Shown here one piece after another: positions 54,490 through 64,000 of a stretch of DNA of 64,000 nucleotides (position 1 is its first letter; the number at the start of each line of letters is the position of its first letter). The stretch lies in the NCBI GenBank assembly GCA_000830295.1, contig CP010425.1, forward strand, positions 932,884 through 996,883, in the 5' to 3' direction. A model generated the notes under the pieces. The model had not been told where the DNA came from. It was given only the letters and a program-made list of their open reading frames with translations, and searched no databases. A program made the position numbers and the translations under genes. The stretch comes from an archaeon GW2011_AR15. Lineage in GTDB: Archaea; Nanobdellota; Nanobdellia; Woesearchaeales; GW2011-AR15.

Positions 54490-54506
54490 AGTATATTAAT
54501 TATACT
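54490..54506. promoter_or_regulatory. inverted repeat upstream of the fucosidase gene
   Basis: AGTATA-TTAAT-TATACT is a six-base inverted repeat in the AT-rich divergent promoter region, about 30 bases upstream of the TATA-like TTTTTATATATG at 54521-54532. It may be an operator, but AT-rich repeats occur by chance. Confidence 0.3.
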
Positions 54507-54550
54507 TACTCCTCCAAGAAATTTTTATATATGCCTAACTCAAAAGAAGT

Positions 54551-56559
<2,009 letters not shown>

Positions 56560-56573
56560 TTAGCTTATAAAAC

Positions 56574-57044
56574 TTATTTAACATCCGTCACCAGGCTCAG
56601 CAGATCAGGCTCTGCCATAAACTCCTCTTTTTTTATGTCCTCAACAATATAGTATGTCTCTTTTTCCTCAATCTTGAATTTCTGGTCCAGCTTCTCGATA
56701 AAACCCTCAAGCTCCACTATGCTCCTGAAAACAGCCTCGAACATATAGTCAAAGCCGTTGTTTATCCTGAAGACAGAATTTATGTTAGGATGCTTCTGGA
56801 GATAATTCCCTGCTTCTGCCCTGAACTCTCTGCTTACTTTTACAAGGATATGTGCCCTTGTGTGGAAGCCGAGGGTGCTGAAATCTATAAGAGTTGTATG
56901 CCTGACAATAATATTCTCCTCATTTGCCTTTATCCTGTCAAATATTGTAGAAACCGGTATGCTTGTCTCCCTGCTCAGCTTTGTCAGCGGCACTCTTGCA
57001 TTTTTCCTGAGGTGCGATATAATCCGGTAATCTTTTGATTTCAT
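56574..57044 (-). CDS. Lrp/AsnC-like regulator
   Basis: A 156-residue protein with an N-terminal winged-helix DNA-binding domain (ISHLRKNARVPLTKLSRETS, SIPVSTIFDRI as recognition helix) and a C-terminal RAM-type alpha/beta domain (75-145). Lrp proteins respond to amino acids and other ligands. An inverted repeat 44 bases upstream (57088-57103) is a possible self-control site. Effector and regulon cannot be read from the sequence. Confidence 0.82.
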   Translation of the reverse strand: MKSKDYRIISHLRKNARVPLTKLSRETSIPVSTIFDRIKANEENIIVRHTTLIDFSTLGFHTRAHILVKVSREFRAEAGNYLQKHPNINSVFRINNGFDYMFEAVFRSIVELEGFIEKLDQKFKIEEKETYYIVEDIKKEEFMAEPDLLSLVTDVK

Positions 57045-57087
57045 GCAGAAACGCTAATTGGAATGTTTTAAAATAGATTGTTCCCGT

Positions 57088-57103
57088 GATAATGGAGATT
57101 ATC
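57088..57103. promoter_or_regulatory. inverted repeat upstream of the Lrp-like gene
   Basis: GATAAT-GGAG-ATTATC is a perfect six-base inverted repeat with direct CGTG copies close to each side, 44 bases before the Lrp-like start. It may be the regulator's own operator. Confidence 0.4.
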
Positions 57104-57158
57104 CGTGTTTTATGGAAATCATTTAGGGGTGATGGAAAGATTTCGGAAAATTAAAAAG

Positions 57159-57176
57159 ATGTAGAAAATCCTACAT
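57159..57176. terminator. inverted repeat after pstB
   Basis: ATGTAG-AAAATC-CTACAT is a six-base inverted repeat ten bases past the pstB stop. In transcription direction it leads into a T-rich stretch (RNA U-run), so it may be a terminator, or it may be a binding site in the region between pstB and the Lrp-like gene. Confidence 0.35.
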
Positions 57177-57186
57177 TATAGCTGAA

Positions 57187-57972
57187 CTATCCAAACCTCC
57201 CGGTCACATAATCCTCAAGAGTCTTGTCCTTTGGATTGACAAATGTATCTTCCCTGGTTCCAAAATGATGGAGGTATCCTTTCCTGCTGCCGTCGCTGTC
57301 ATCAACATTGAGGAAGATTACCCAGTCAGCAATCCTTGCAGCCTGCTGTATGTTGTGCGTCACAAGCACGATTGTCCTTTCTTTTTTGAACTCATTGATA
57401 AGGTCCTCAATCCTTTTTGTTGCAATCGGGTCGAGCGCAGAGCACGGCTCATCCATTAAGATAACATCAGGGTTCACTGCAAGCGCCCTGGCAATGCAGA
57501 GCCTCTGCTGCTGCCCTCCTGATAATGCATAAGCTGATTTTTTTAAATTATCTTTAACTTCATCCCATAATGCAGATTTCTTCAGTATGTATTCAACGTG
57601 CTCGTCCATATTTCCTCTATAGCCATTTATTCTCGCTCCCCATGCAACATTTTCATATATGGATTTCGGAAAAGGGTTCGGCTTCTGGAATACCATGCCT
57701 ATGTGCCTTCTTACCTCCACAGGGTCAACTGATTTACTGTCAGGATTGTATATATTCAGTCCCCTGTATAGCACTTGGCCCTCTGTTTTGCTGTGCGGGA
57801 TAAGCTCGTTCATCCTGTTCATTGCCCTTATGAATGTAGATTTTCCGGAGCCGGATGAACCGATTATGGCAGTAACCTGATTCTCATATATATCAACACT
57901 AACAGGTTTAAGAACACTCCTGCCGTTGTAAGAAACAGAGACATCTCTTAACTCGATGATGGGGTTCATCAC
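57187..57972 (-). CDS. pstB: phosphate ABC transporter ATPase PstB
   Basis: A 261-residue ABC ATPase with Walker [10 protein letters not shown] (38-46), signature [16 protein letters not shown] and Walker [14 protein letters not shown]. The N-terminal region ([17 protein letters not shown]) and the [16 protein letters not shown]-loop area are typical of PstB, which powers high-affinity phosphate uptake with PstC and PstA. None of pstS, pstC, pstA or phoU is next to it; they may lie elsewhere or be missing. It is divergent from cdc6. Confidence 0.93.
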   Translation of the reverse strand: MMNPIIELRDVSVSYNGRSVLKPVSVDIYENQVTAIIGSSGSGKSTFIRAMNRMNELIPHSKTEGQVLYRGLNIYNPDSKSVDPVEVRRHIGMVFQKPNPFPKSIYENVAWGARINGYRGNMDEHVEYILKKSALWDEVKDNLKKSAYALSGGQQQRLCIARALAVNPDVILMDEPCSALDPIATKRIEDLINEFKKERTIVLVTHNIQQAARIADWVIFLNVDDSDGSRKGYLHHFGTREDTFVNPKDKTLEDYVTGRFG

Positions 57973-58089
57973 TATTATGCAGAAACCCTTTGTTTTATTA
58001 ATTTTTACTATAACTCTGGGGAGGCTGGGAGCAGGACTTTTGGTTTTTCAAGGCAAAATTTTAAATACAAACCTGAATTAAGCATTCTT

Positions 58090-59160
58090 ATGGGTATTTT
58101 TGACAGGATGCTTGGGGATTCTGAATCGCTGTTCATGGACCCTGTTCCACTTGACTATGATTTCATGCCTAAACTTGTGCCGTACAGGGAGAAAGAGCAG
58201 CAACAGATAGCTGTTGCTATAAAGCCTCTTTTTTCAAACAGGAACGGGAAGAACATACTTATCCATGGTCCGCCGGGAGTGGGAAAGACCGTTGCAGTGC
58301 GCCATGTCCTCAATGAGCTTGGCGAGAAGACAGACGATATTATCCCCATCTACATAAACACCTGGCAGAAGAACACCACATTTAAGATAGTGATTGAGCT
58401 GTGCGACCAGCTGGACTATAAATTCACGCATAACAAGAAGACAGAAGAGCTTTTCAACATAGTCCAGAAGGACCTTAACAAGAAATCCGTGGTGTTCTGT
58501 TTTGATGAGATAGACAAGGTGGAAGACCTTGATTTCCTCTATATGCTGCTGGAGCAGATATACAGGAAGACCATAATCATGATAACAAACTACAAGTCAT
58601 GGGCAATTGAGATGGATGAGAGGATAAAATCCAGGCTCTCCCTTGAATTTCTCGAGTTCAGGAAGTACACACCTGCCGAAGTTACAGGGATACTGAAGGA
58701 GAGGCTCAGGTATGCGTTTGTCCCTGATGTCTGGCAGCCTGAGGCATTCAATATTGCAGCAGAGAAGACAGCTGAGATAGGCGACATCAGGACAGGGCTC
58801 TACATACTCAGGGAAGCAGGCAATATTGCAGAGAACAGGGCATCAAGGAAAATAGAGTCTAAAGACACAGAAGAAGCCATTAAAAAAATTTCTGAGATGA
58901 AGGTTAAAAAGACAGCAGAGCTTAAGGATGACGAGCAGGCAATACTTGACCTTATAAAAAACAATTCAGGAAAGAAAATAGGAGACCTTTTCAGCATCTA
59001 CAAGGAAAAGGGAGGGGAGGGAGTGTACAAGACATTCCAGAGAAAAATAGAATTCCTCAGCAGGAACAAGTTCATCTCAACAGAAAAACAGCTCGGCGGA
59101 ACAGAGGGCACGACCACAATAGTGAAATATGAAAGGGATGCCAAACTGGATGAATACTAA
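58090..59160 (+). CDS. cdc6: Cdc6/Orc1 replication initiator
   Basis: A 356-residue AAA+ initiator with Walker A GPPGVGKT (60-67), Walker B VVFCFDEID near 137, sensor 1 region MITNYKSW and a C-terminal winged helix (about 280-345). It marks replication origins and loads the MCM helicase. The promoter region (57973-58089) has a GGGGAGG stretch but no clear origin-recognition box, so I cannot call an origin here. GINS follows by 34 bases, a sensible replication cluster. Confidence 0.93.
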   Translation: MGIFDRMLGDSESLFMDPVPLDYDFMPKLVPYREKEQQQIAVAIKPLFSNRNGKNILIHGPPGVGKTVAVRHVLNELGEKTDDIIPIYINTWQKNTTFKIVIELCDQLDYKFTHNKKTEELFNIVQKDLNKKSVVFCFDEIDKVEDLDFLYMLLEQIYRKTIIMITNYKSWAIEMDERIKSRLSLEFLEFRKYTPAEVTGILKERLRYAFVPDVWQPEAFNIAAEKTAEIGDIRTGLYILREAGNIAENRASRKIESKDTEEAIKKISEMKVKKTAELKDDEQAILDLIKNNSGKKIGDLFSIYKEKGGEGVYKTFQRKIEFLSRNKFISTEKQLGGTEGTTTIVKYERDAKLDEY

Positions 59161-59194
59161 ATTTTAAATACTACTCTGACTTGTCATTTTTTCT

Positions 59195-59830
59195 ATGGGG
59201 GAAGATTCAGCAATCACTTTTGAGTCGCTTTATAATCTCGTGAGAAATGAGAAAGTAAATGAGGCTATCCAGAAACTCAGCCCAGATATACACAGCGAGA
59301 TAATAAGCTATCTCAACACCAAAATAAGCATATACAAGGACGCGAAAGCCAAGAACCTGAATCCTGATGAAGCCGAGAAAATCAGAACCCAGATTGTAAG
59401 CGCGAGGAAGCTCATAAAAGAGATTTATGAGAGGAGGGAAAGGAAAATCCTGCAGCTTGCAATCAACAAAAGCAGGATAAGGAAAGTTGATGAAACCACT
59501 TTGCTCACGCATGAGAGAATGCTGCTTGATGAAGTGACAGAGATTCTTGACACTTACAGGAAAGATATCCTGCTCAGCCTTGTGAATGCAAAGCTCCCTT
59601 CAGGATCTCCGCAGCAGGAAAAAAAGGAAGCAGCTGAGCCTGAAGAGGAAGATATGGTCCAGGAAGCAGAGGAAGTAATCTTGATTGAGGTGAAATTCAC
59701 AAAGCCTGTCCCGAAATTCTTAGGGAAAGAAGCTGAGGTTCTCGGGCCTTTTAATCCAGGTGATACTGCAAAGCTGGATAAGGACATTGCGAATATCCTG
59801 ATAACTAAAGAACACGCAATAAAAATTTAG
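59195..59830 (+). CDS. GINS subunit (Gins51-like)
   Basis: A 211-residue GINS protein. Residues 1-125 are the helical A domain (ARKLIKEIYERRERKILQLA near 70-90), followed by an acidic Gln/Glu linker and a C-terminal B domain (165-211, IEVKFTKPVPKFLGKEA and GDTAKLDKDIANIL). A-then-B order marks the Gins51 (Sld5/Psf1) type. It stimulates the MCM helicase in the replisome. It is placed directly after cdc6 and overlaps the end of the L44e gene on the other strand. Confidence 0.82.
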   Translation: MGEDSAITFESLYNLVRNEKVNEAIQKLSPDIHSEIISYLNTKISIYKDAKAKNLNPDEAEKIRTQIVSARKLIKEIYERRERKILQLAINKSRIRKVDETTLLTHERMLLDEVTEILDTYRKDILLSLVNAKLPSGSPQQEKKEAAEPEEEDMVQEAEEVILIEVKFTKPVPKFLGKEAEVLGPFNPGDTAKLDKDIANILITKEHAIKI

Positions 59831-60135
59831 ACAAGTTCTAATCTCTTTGTCCTGAAACCCTTTCTCTGAAGGTGGTATTTCTTGCAGACACTGCACTGGA
59901 ATTTCAAATCTGTCTTTTTAGTCTGCTTCTTTCCTGTCATCTTGAATTTTGTGACAGCCGGCTTGGAATACCTGCCTAGGTTACCGAAACCCCTGGCCCT
60001 TCCCCTTTTTCTTGCCCTTACTTTAGAACCATAGCTGAGACTGCTGGGCTGGCCTTTCTTCACTTCAAAGACTTTATGCTCTGTATGCTTCCTGCATGTA
60101 GGGCAGTAAGTCCTCTTTGTCTTGGGCATTTTCAT
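59827..60135 (-). CDS. rpl44e: ribosomal protein L44e
   Basis: A 102-residue archaeal/eukaryotic L44e of the large ribosomal subunit. The zinc fold has cysteine pairs CPTC near 11-14 and CSVC near 81-84; the basic middle (RARKRGRARGFGNLGRYSK) contacts rRNA. The start may be the Met two codons later (family starts vary). It converges with GINS and overlaps it by four bases. Confidence 0.97.
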   Translation of the reverse strand: MKMPKTKRTYCPTCRKHTEHKVFEVKKGQPSSLSYGSKVRARKRGRARGFGNLGRYSKPAVTKFKMTGKKQTKKTDLKFQCSVCKKYHLQRKGFRTKRLELV

Positions 60136-60174
60136 GCTACTCTGGAAAAAAGGGGGATTTAAAAAGGTTTCTAA

Positions 60175-61611
60175 TTAAGAATAAGAGGGAATATTCTCAT
60201 ACATGAATTCCTGACCCTTTAGGTTTTTGCTGGCCCAACTCCATTCAGGAAACAGACCCATTTTATTGAATTCTCTTGCCAAGTCCAAAGCATAGCTGAA
60301 ATACCCTCTGGAAGGAGCCCGCCCAAAGCCAATAGTGTAGTTTGGTATTCCGGGGTCAACTGTGCCTGTCCTGAACTGCCTGATGAAATTTTTCATGAAT
60401 AATTTTTGCATGTCAAGAGTATTGAAAACATCTCCGTTGCTTCTTCTTTCCTGCATATGAAAATATCTTATTGAGCAGCTCTCAATATTGTTGAAATCAG
60501 CCTCAGGATTCTCGTATGCCCATTTTATGAGGTTTTTCGACTCATCAGAGTATCCATCAAACATTGTTTTTACCTTAGGTATTTTAAGAAGGTCTTTTAC
60601 AATGTGTTCGTCCTGCCCGCCATCATAGCTGAGAAGAGCAACTTTTTCAAGAGTGTCCTCTAGGTCGCCGTCATTTATGCCGTCAAAGCCCTTCCTCCCA
60701 AAAAGGAACCATCCCCATATTCTCGCCATGAAATCAGAAGTCCCTGCATTTTTAGGGGCTTTGAATACTCTTATATATCCGTTGCTTAGGTCTTCATTCT
60801 GCTCTGAAATTCCCGGGACAACAATTCCCATATCATGAAAGCTAGGCAAATAAGCATTGTAGAATCTTTGCAGGGTTTCCATTTTGGAAACAGTTTCATC
60901 AAGGCCAAGCTCCTTTCTTACATCTGTCTGGGACAGCGATTTCATATCATGGGCAAAGCCATCAATGCCATATTGTTCTATCAGCCTTTTCCTGCTCAGT
61001 GTGACGCTTGTTCCTGCCCCTATCTCCTTAACTCCGGAGATTGCTCTCCAGTAGTCACTGTCCATGACTCCCAGGCTCATAAGACTTGTAACAAGATATG
61101 CATCAGCTTCCTTCTGGCTCGCAAACCTGTTGTCATTGCCGCCATTAGCTATATTGACAAGTGAATTCCTGTAATTATCGATATAATTCTGCACAGAAAG
61201 CATCAGTTCACGCGGTGTTTTTTTCATTAACCGTTTTTCATGCCATACAGCCAGTATGTCATGTGGGGTTGTATTGACATATGGCATGCCTATTGCATCC
61301 ATATACTCCTCTTTGCTCGTTATATCTCTTGGAACCTTTACATTATACTCTCTGCGCATGTTTCTCCTGTTTTTGAACAAAAATCTAAGGGCATTATTGA
61401 GATGGCCGCTGGACATATGGCCCTGAATTGAAAGAGCCCTTATGGCAGCATCCAGATCAGGATCAGTAAAGCCTTTTAATGTAACCCTCTCCCTGAAGTC
61501 CAGGGTGTCAGCAACAACCAGGCCAGAAAATAAACCATAATCAGGAGAGCCTTTCTGAGCCATGTCGATTCTTAAATCTAAAGAACCAGTGTATCTGCCA
61601 TAAGCCCCCAT
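60175..61611 (-). CDS. hypothetical protein, 478 residues
   Basis: Taken from ATG 61611, giving 478 residues. The frame stays open further, to 61890, but that would run through the mtnP promoter and start, so the longer version is rejected. The protein is soluble, mainly helical with some strands, rich in Arg/Asp/Asn, with no signal peptide or membrane segment. It has blocks such as GHMSSGHLNNALRFLFKNRR and GSPDYGLFSGLVVADTLD that I cannot place in any family. A TATA-like region about 60 bases upstream (61668-61682) supports this start. A divergent promoter is shared with mtnP. Confidence 0.6.
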   Translation of the reverse strand: MGAYGRYTGSLDLRIDMAQKGSPDYGLFSGLVVADTLDFRERVTLKGFTDPDLDAAIRALSIQGHMSSGHLNNALRFLFKNRRNMRREYNVKVPRDITSKEEYMDAIGMPYVNTTPHDILAVWHEKRLMKKTPRELMLSVQNYIDNYRNSLVNIANGGNDNRFASQKEADAYLVTSLMSLGVMDSDYWRAISGVKEIGAGTSVTLSRKRLIEQYGIDGFAHDMKSLSQTDVRKELGLDETVSKMETLQRFYNAYLPSFHDMGIVVPGISEQNEDLSNGYIRVFKAPKNAGTSDFMARIWGWFLFGRKGFDGINDGDLEDTLEKVALLSYDGGQDEHIVKDLLKIPKVKTMFDGYSDESKNLIKWAYENPEADFNNIESCSIRYFHMQERRSNGDVFNTLDMQKLFMKNFIRQFRTGTVDPGIPNYTIGFGRAPSRGYFSYALDLAREFNKMGLFPEWSWASKNLKGQEFMYENIPSYS

Positions 61612-61722
61612 TGCCAAATCATTTTTTTGATTATTATTAAACCTTTCCACCACATATGTTCTCAAAAACAGATATATTTTTAAAGTGGTTTTTCGCATGT
61701 ATGTGCTGGGTGATTTACAGGT

Positions 61723-62505
61723 ATGGCGATAGGGATTATTGGGGGGACAGGGGTATATGACCCGGATCTTCTTGAAAGTATAGAGCAGGTAAAGGTCGAG
61801 ACGCCTTTCGGAGAGCCATCTGGCCTCATAACAAAGGGGAAGATTGAAGGCAAGGATATAGTTATAATCCCAAGGCACGGAAGCAAGCATTCTTTCAATC
61901 CGGGCAAAGTGCCGTACAGGGCAAATATCTGGGCCATGAAGCAGCTCGGAGTTACAAAACTGATTTCTGTCTCTGCTGTGGGTTCATTGAAAGAGGACAT
62001 AAAGCCCGGTGATTTTGTTTTCACAGACCAGTTCATAGACAGGACAACAAAAAGGGATCAGACATTTTATGAAGAAGATAAGGTCTGCCATATCTCAGTT
62101 GCAGAGCCTTTCTGCAGGGGGCTGAGGGGAAAGCTTGTCCCAAGGGCAAAAGAGCTAGGATACCACTTTCATGAGAACGGAACATGCGTTGTAATAGAGG
62201 GCCCCAGATTCAGCACAAAGGCAGAATCCAGCCTTTTCAGGTCATGGGACGCTGATATAATTAATATGACTCTCGTTCCTGAGGCAGTGCTTGCAAGGGA
62301 AGCTGAGATGTGCTACGCAAACATTGCAATGGTTACAGACTACGATGTCTGGCATGACAAGCCTGTGAGCAATGAGGAAGTTCTGAAGACAATGAAGCAG
62401 AACATAGAGAAAGTAAGGAAGCTCCTTATGGCAGTTGTGCAGGACATTGACGATACAAAAGTCTGCCCCCAGTGCAACCAGGCATTAAAGGATGCAATGA
62501 TGTGA
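61723..62505 (+). CDS. mtnP: S-methyl-5'-thioadenosine phosphorylase
   Basis: A 260-residue MtnP-type nucleoside phosphorylase that cleaves methylthioadenosine, the by-product of SAM-dependent aminopropyl and aminocarboxypropyl transfer, to adenine and methylthioribose-1-phosphate. It has the phosphate-binding GGTGVYD and RHGSKH motifs, the substrate-binding EGPRFSTKAES and the NMTLVPEAVLAREAEMCYA block. The start ATG follows a GGT ribosome-binding motif. The BtaA-like protein at 11609, if an aminocarboxypropyl transferase, would make its substrate. Confidence 0.94.
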   Translation: MAIGIIGGTGVYDPDLLESIEQVKVETPFGEPSGLITKGKIEGKDIVIIPRHGSKHSFNPGKVPYRANIWAMKQLGVTKLISVSAVGSLKEDIKPGDFVFTDQFIDRTTKRDQTFYEEDKVCHISVAEPFCRGLRGKLVPRAKELGYHFHENGTCVVIEGPRFSTKAESSLFRSWDADIINMTLVPEAVLAREAEMCYANIAMVTDYDVWHDKPVSNEEVLKTMKQNIEKVRKLLMAVVQDIDDTKVCPQCNQALKDAMM

Positions 62506-62548
62506 TTTTCCAGCAAATTTATTAAACATAGTTGTTTCTGAGCATAGT

Positions 62549-63325
62549 ATGAAAGTCTCGCTTAATCCAAGAAAATCTGTTGAAGAGAATGCAGCAGAAT
62601 ACTTTGAGAAGTCAAAAAAAGCCAAGAGAAAAATAGAGGGGGCTAAAAAAGCCCTTGAGGAAACAAGAAAAAAGCTTAGCAGGATAGACGAGCTAATAAA
62701 AAAAGAGCAGGAGATACAGGACAGGCCTGAAAGAAAAAAAGAGTGGTATGAGAAGTTCAGGTGGTTCTATACATCAGATGATATGCTGTTCATAGCTGGA
62801 AGGGATGCAACTACAAATGAGATTATAGTAAAGAAACATACAGAGAAGAATGACCTTGTTTTCCATTCAGAGATGGCAGGCAGCCCCTTCGGAGCATTGA
62901 AAACAGAAGGCAGGATCCCCGGGGAAAAAGCCGTCCGGGAGTGCAGCCAGTTCATTGCCTGCTACTCAAAGGCATGGAAAGGCGGAAGCACCATAACTGA
63001 TGTTTTCTATGTGAACCCGGACCAGGTTACAAAAGAAGCGCCTTCAGGAGAATACATAGGCAAGGGCTCTTTCATGATTTACGGCAAGAAAAATATTGTT
63101 ACAGCAGAGCTGAAGCTTTTCATCGGAAAAACTAATGACGGGAAAATAATGCCTGGTCCAGAATCAGCAGTGAAAAAGCACTGTAAAGAGTATATCCAGA
63201 TAAGGCAGGGCGATGAAAAAACAAGCAGCCTGGCAAAAAAATTAAGGGCAATACTTAATTCTGATGACCTGGATGACATAATAAAAGTTATCCCGGTAGG
63301 AAGCGCATTGATGCAGAAGAGATAG
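62549..63325 (+). CDS. stand-alone NFACT-R domain protein
   Basis: A 258-residue protein with an N-terminal coiled coil (about 10-65) and an NFACT-R (DUF814) domain: WYEKFRWFYTSDDMLFIAG, then GRDATTNEIIVKKH, VFHSEMAGSPFGALK and later VFYVNPDQVTK. Full-length NFACT proteins (RqcH/NEMF, about 550-650 residues) also have NFACT-N and HhH domains and add Ala or Ala/Thr tails to stalled nascent chains. Those domains are missing here, so this half is a split or reduced form. It is two bases from the YhbY-like gene, consistent with a ribosome-linked operon. Confidence 0.85.
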   Translation: MKVSLNPRKSVEENAAEYFEKSKKAKRKIEGAKKALEETRKKLSRIDELIKKEQEIQDRPERKKEWYEKFRWFYTSDDMLFIAGRDATTNEIIVKKHTEKNDLVFHSEMAGSPFGALKTEGRIPGEKAVRECSQFIACYSKAWKGGSTITDVFYVNPDQVTKEAPSGEYIGKGSFMIYGKKNIVTAELKLFIGKTNDGKIMPGPESAVKKHCKEYIQIRQGDEKTSSLAKKLRAILNSDDLDDIIKVIPVGSALMQKR

Positions 63326-63326
63326 C

Positions 63327-63590
63327 ATGGCTGACATAAAAGAATTAAAAGAGAAAACCAGGAATCTTGAGCCCATAATCAGGATAGGGAAGAACGGCCT
63401 GAATGAAAATGTGCTTCTTGAAATAGAAAAATTAGTTAAAAAGAGGAAACTCATAAAGATAAAAATACTGAATAACTGCCAGCAGGATAAAAATGAAATT
63501 ATTGATACTGTTCTTCAAAAGACTAAAGCACTTCTTGTCGGAGAAGTTGGAAATACATTCTCTGTTTTCAGAGAAAAGCAAGAGAAATAA
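63327..63590 (+). CDS. YhbY/CRM-domain RNA-binding protein
   Basis: An 87-residue CRM (CRS1-YhbY) protein covering the whole domain: EPIIRIGKNGLNENVLLEIE, the basic KKRKLIKIKIL strand and VGEVGNTFSVFRE. These proteins bind ribosomal precursor RNA or 50S particles. Coupling with the NFACT-R gene suggests ribosome quality or assembly work. Its end overlaps the start of the partial membrane-protein gene. Confidence 0.9.
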   Translation: MADIKELKEKTRNLEPIIRIGKNGLNENVLLEIEKLVKKRKLIKIKILNNCQQDKNEIIDTVLQKTKALLVGEVGNTFSVFREKQEK

Positions 63591-64000
63591 GTATATACTT
63601 AGACTTTTCCTTGTGTTTGCAATATTTTTATTTCTCATTTTTACTTTTAGTGCATTCAGGAAAATAACAGTCCTTATGCTGTTCATAACAGCAAATTATG
63701 TCTTTGCCTTCTTAAAGAGAAAGGTGCCGTTTTCTTTTGTAAGAAAATACCTTTTCGGCCTTGAAATAATAATGATATGCACAGTTGCAACGAGCATTGC
63801 AATGGGGCCCAAAACAGGCGCAGTGATGGGAGGGCTTCTTATGATTGTAAACTATCTTGCTGAAGGCAGATCCTCAGAGTATTTTATAGTAACTATCCTG
63901 CTCTATACAATTGCAGGGTACGCTGCCTATTATTATAGGAGCTATGATTTTATTGCCCTCGGTGTACTTATTACCTCCATATACAATTTCTTTGCATTTA
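63547..64000 (+). CDS. membrane protein, cut by the window end
   Basis: An open frame from TTG 63547 (GGAG nine bases upstream) to the window end, about 151 codons, overlapping the YhbY gene by 44 bases; an internal ATG could be the start instead. It has at least four hydrophobic helices (FLVFAIFLFLIFTFSAF, TVLMLFITANYVFAFL and two more) and basic connecting segments, typical of a small polytopic membrane protein. The 3' end is missing, so no family is assigned. Confidence 0.6.
   Translation, partial: MEIHSLFSEKSKRNKYILRLFLVFAIFLFLIFTFSAFRKITVLMLFITANYVFAFLKRKVPFSFVRKYLFGLEIIMICTVATSIAMGPKTGAVMGGLLMIVNYLAEGRSSEYFIVTILLYTIAGYAAYYYRSYDFIALGVLITSIYNFFAF

Noticed and set aside
57973-58089. Replication origin upstream of cdc6
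   Set aside because: There is an AT-rich stretch and one GGGGAGG run, but no repeated origin-recognition box that I can identify.
61612-61890. N-terminal extension of the 478-residue protein
   Set aside because: It would overlap the mtnP start and promoter and adds an unlike, Cys/Tyr-rich sequence; a TATA box supports the shorter form.

Overview
The window comes from an archaeal chromosome, most likely a small-genome DPANN-type archaeon (Woesearchaeota/Pacearchaeota-like; the lineage is my inference). The archaeal signature is direct: Cdc6/Orc1, a GINS subunit, ribosomal protein L44e, aIF-1A, Kae1, an archaeal initiator tRNA-Met, an intron-bearing tRNA-Ser, TATA boxes instead of -10/-35 promoters, and the ArvABC (OapABC) small-GTPase gene set. 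Some genes look bacterial in type (MetK, GH29 fucosidase, a LysM/lysozyme-like protein), which fits a host-associated lineage with acquired genes. No rRNA, CRISPR array or insertion sequence is visible.

Layout. 1-11 kb: housekeeping genes (ACT-domain protein, HAD phosphatase, Mn-type superoxide dismutase, DHH phosphoesterase, ileS, sufB, an MFS carrier, rnhB) ending at an initiator tRNA-Met with a partial copy of its 3' end beside it. 11.6-21.3 kb: a compact seven-gene accessory block without a recognisable textbook counterpart. It holds a BtaA-like SAM-binding protein, two different low-molecular-weight phosphotyrosine-phosphatase fusions, an unknown 431-residue protein and a GNAT acetyltransferase, all with touching or overlapping ends. 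From a second promoter come a pyruvate-phosphate-dikinase-like phosphotransferase without a recognisable ATP-grasp domain and a companion protein. This is the best candidate for an undescribed system: a PEP-driven phosphotransfer module paired with phosphatases. 21.3-35.5 kb: aIF-1A, a SufT/MIP18-like protein, SMC, enolase, a tRNA-Ser(GGA) that appears to carry two introns (anticodon loop and T loop), the ArvABC vesicle operon, a P-type cation ATPase, an E2-ubiquitin-conjugating-like protein with a helical partner, and TatD.

35.6-49.4 kb: cell-surface and SAM metabolism. A 1951-residue Cys/Trp-repeat surface protein with a PGF-pre-PGF-like domain and a 1092-residue beta-helix surface protein flank a phosphoesterase, an HTH-CBS regulator divergent from metK with an inverted repeat between them, and an M16 peptidase. 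49.5-54.5 kb: membrane and coiled-coil proteins, an MNT-HEPN toxin-antitoxin-like pair with a perfect inverted repeat at its promoter, and a secreted LysM plus lysozyme-like protein. 54.5-64 kb: GH29 alpha-L-fucosidase-like enzyme, kae1, an Lrp-like regulator, a lone pstB, cdc6, GINS, L44e, mtnP, a stand-alone NFACT-R protein, a YhbY-type RNA-binding protein and a membrane protein cut by the window end. MetK, the CBS regulator, MtnP and the BtaA-like protein all touch S-adenosylmethionine chemistry.
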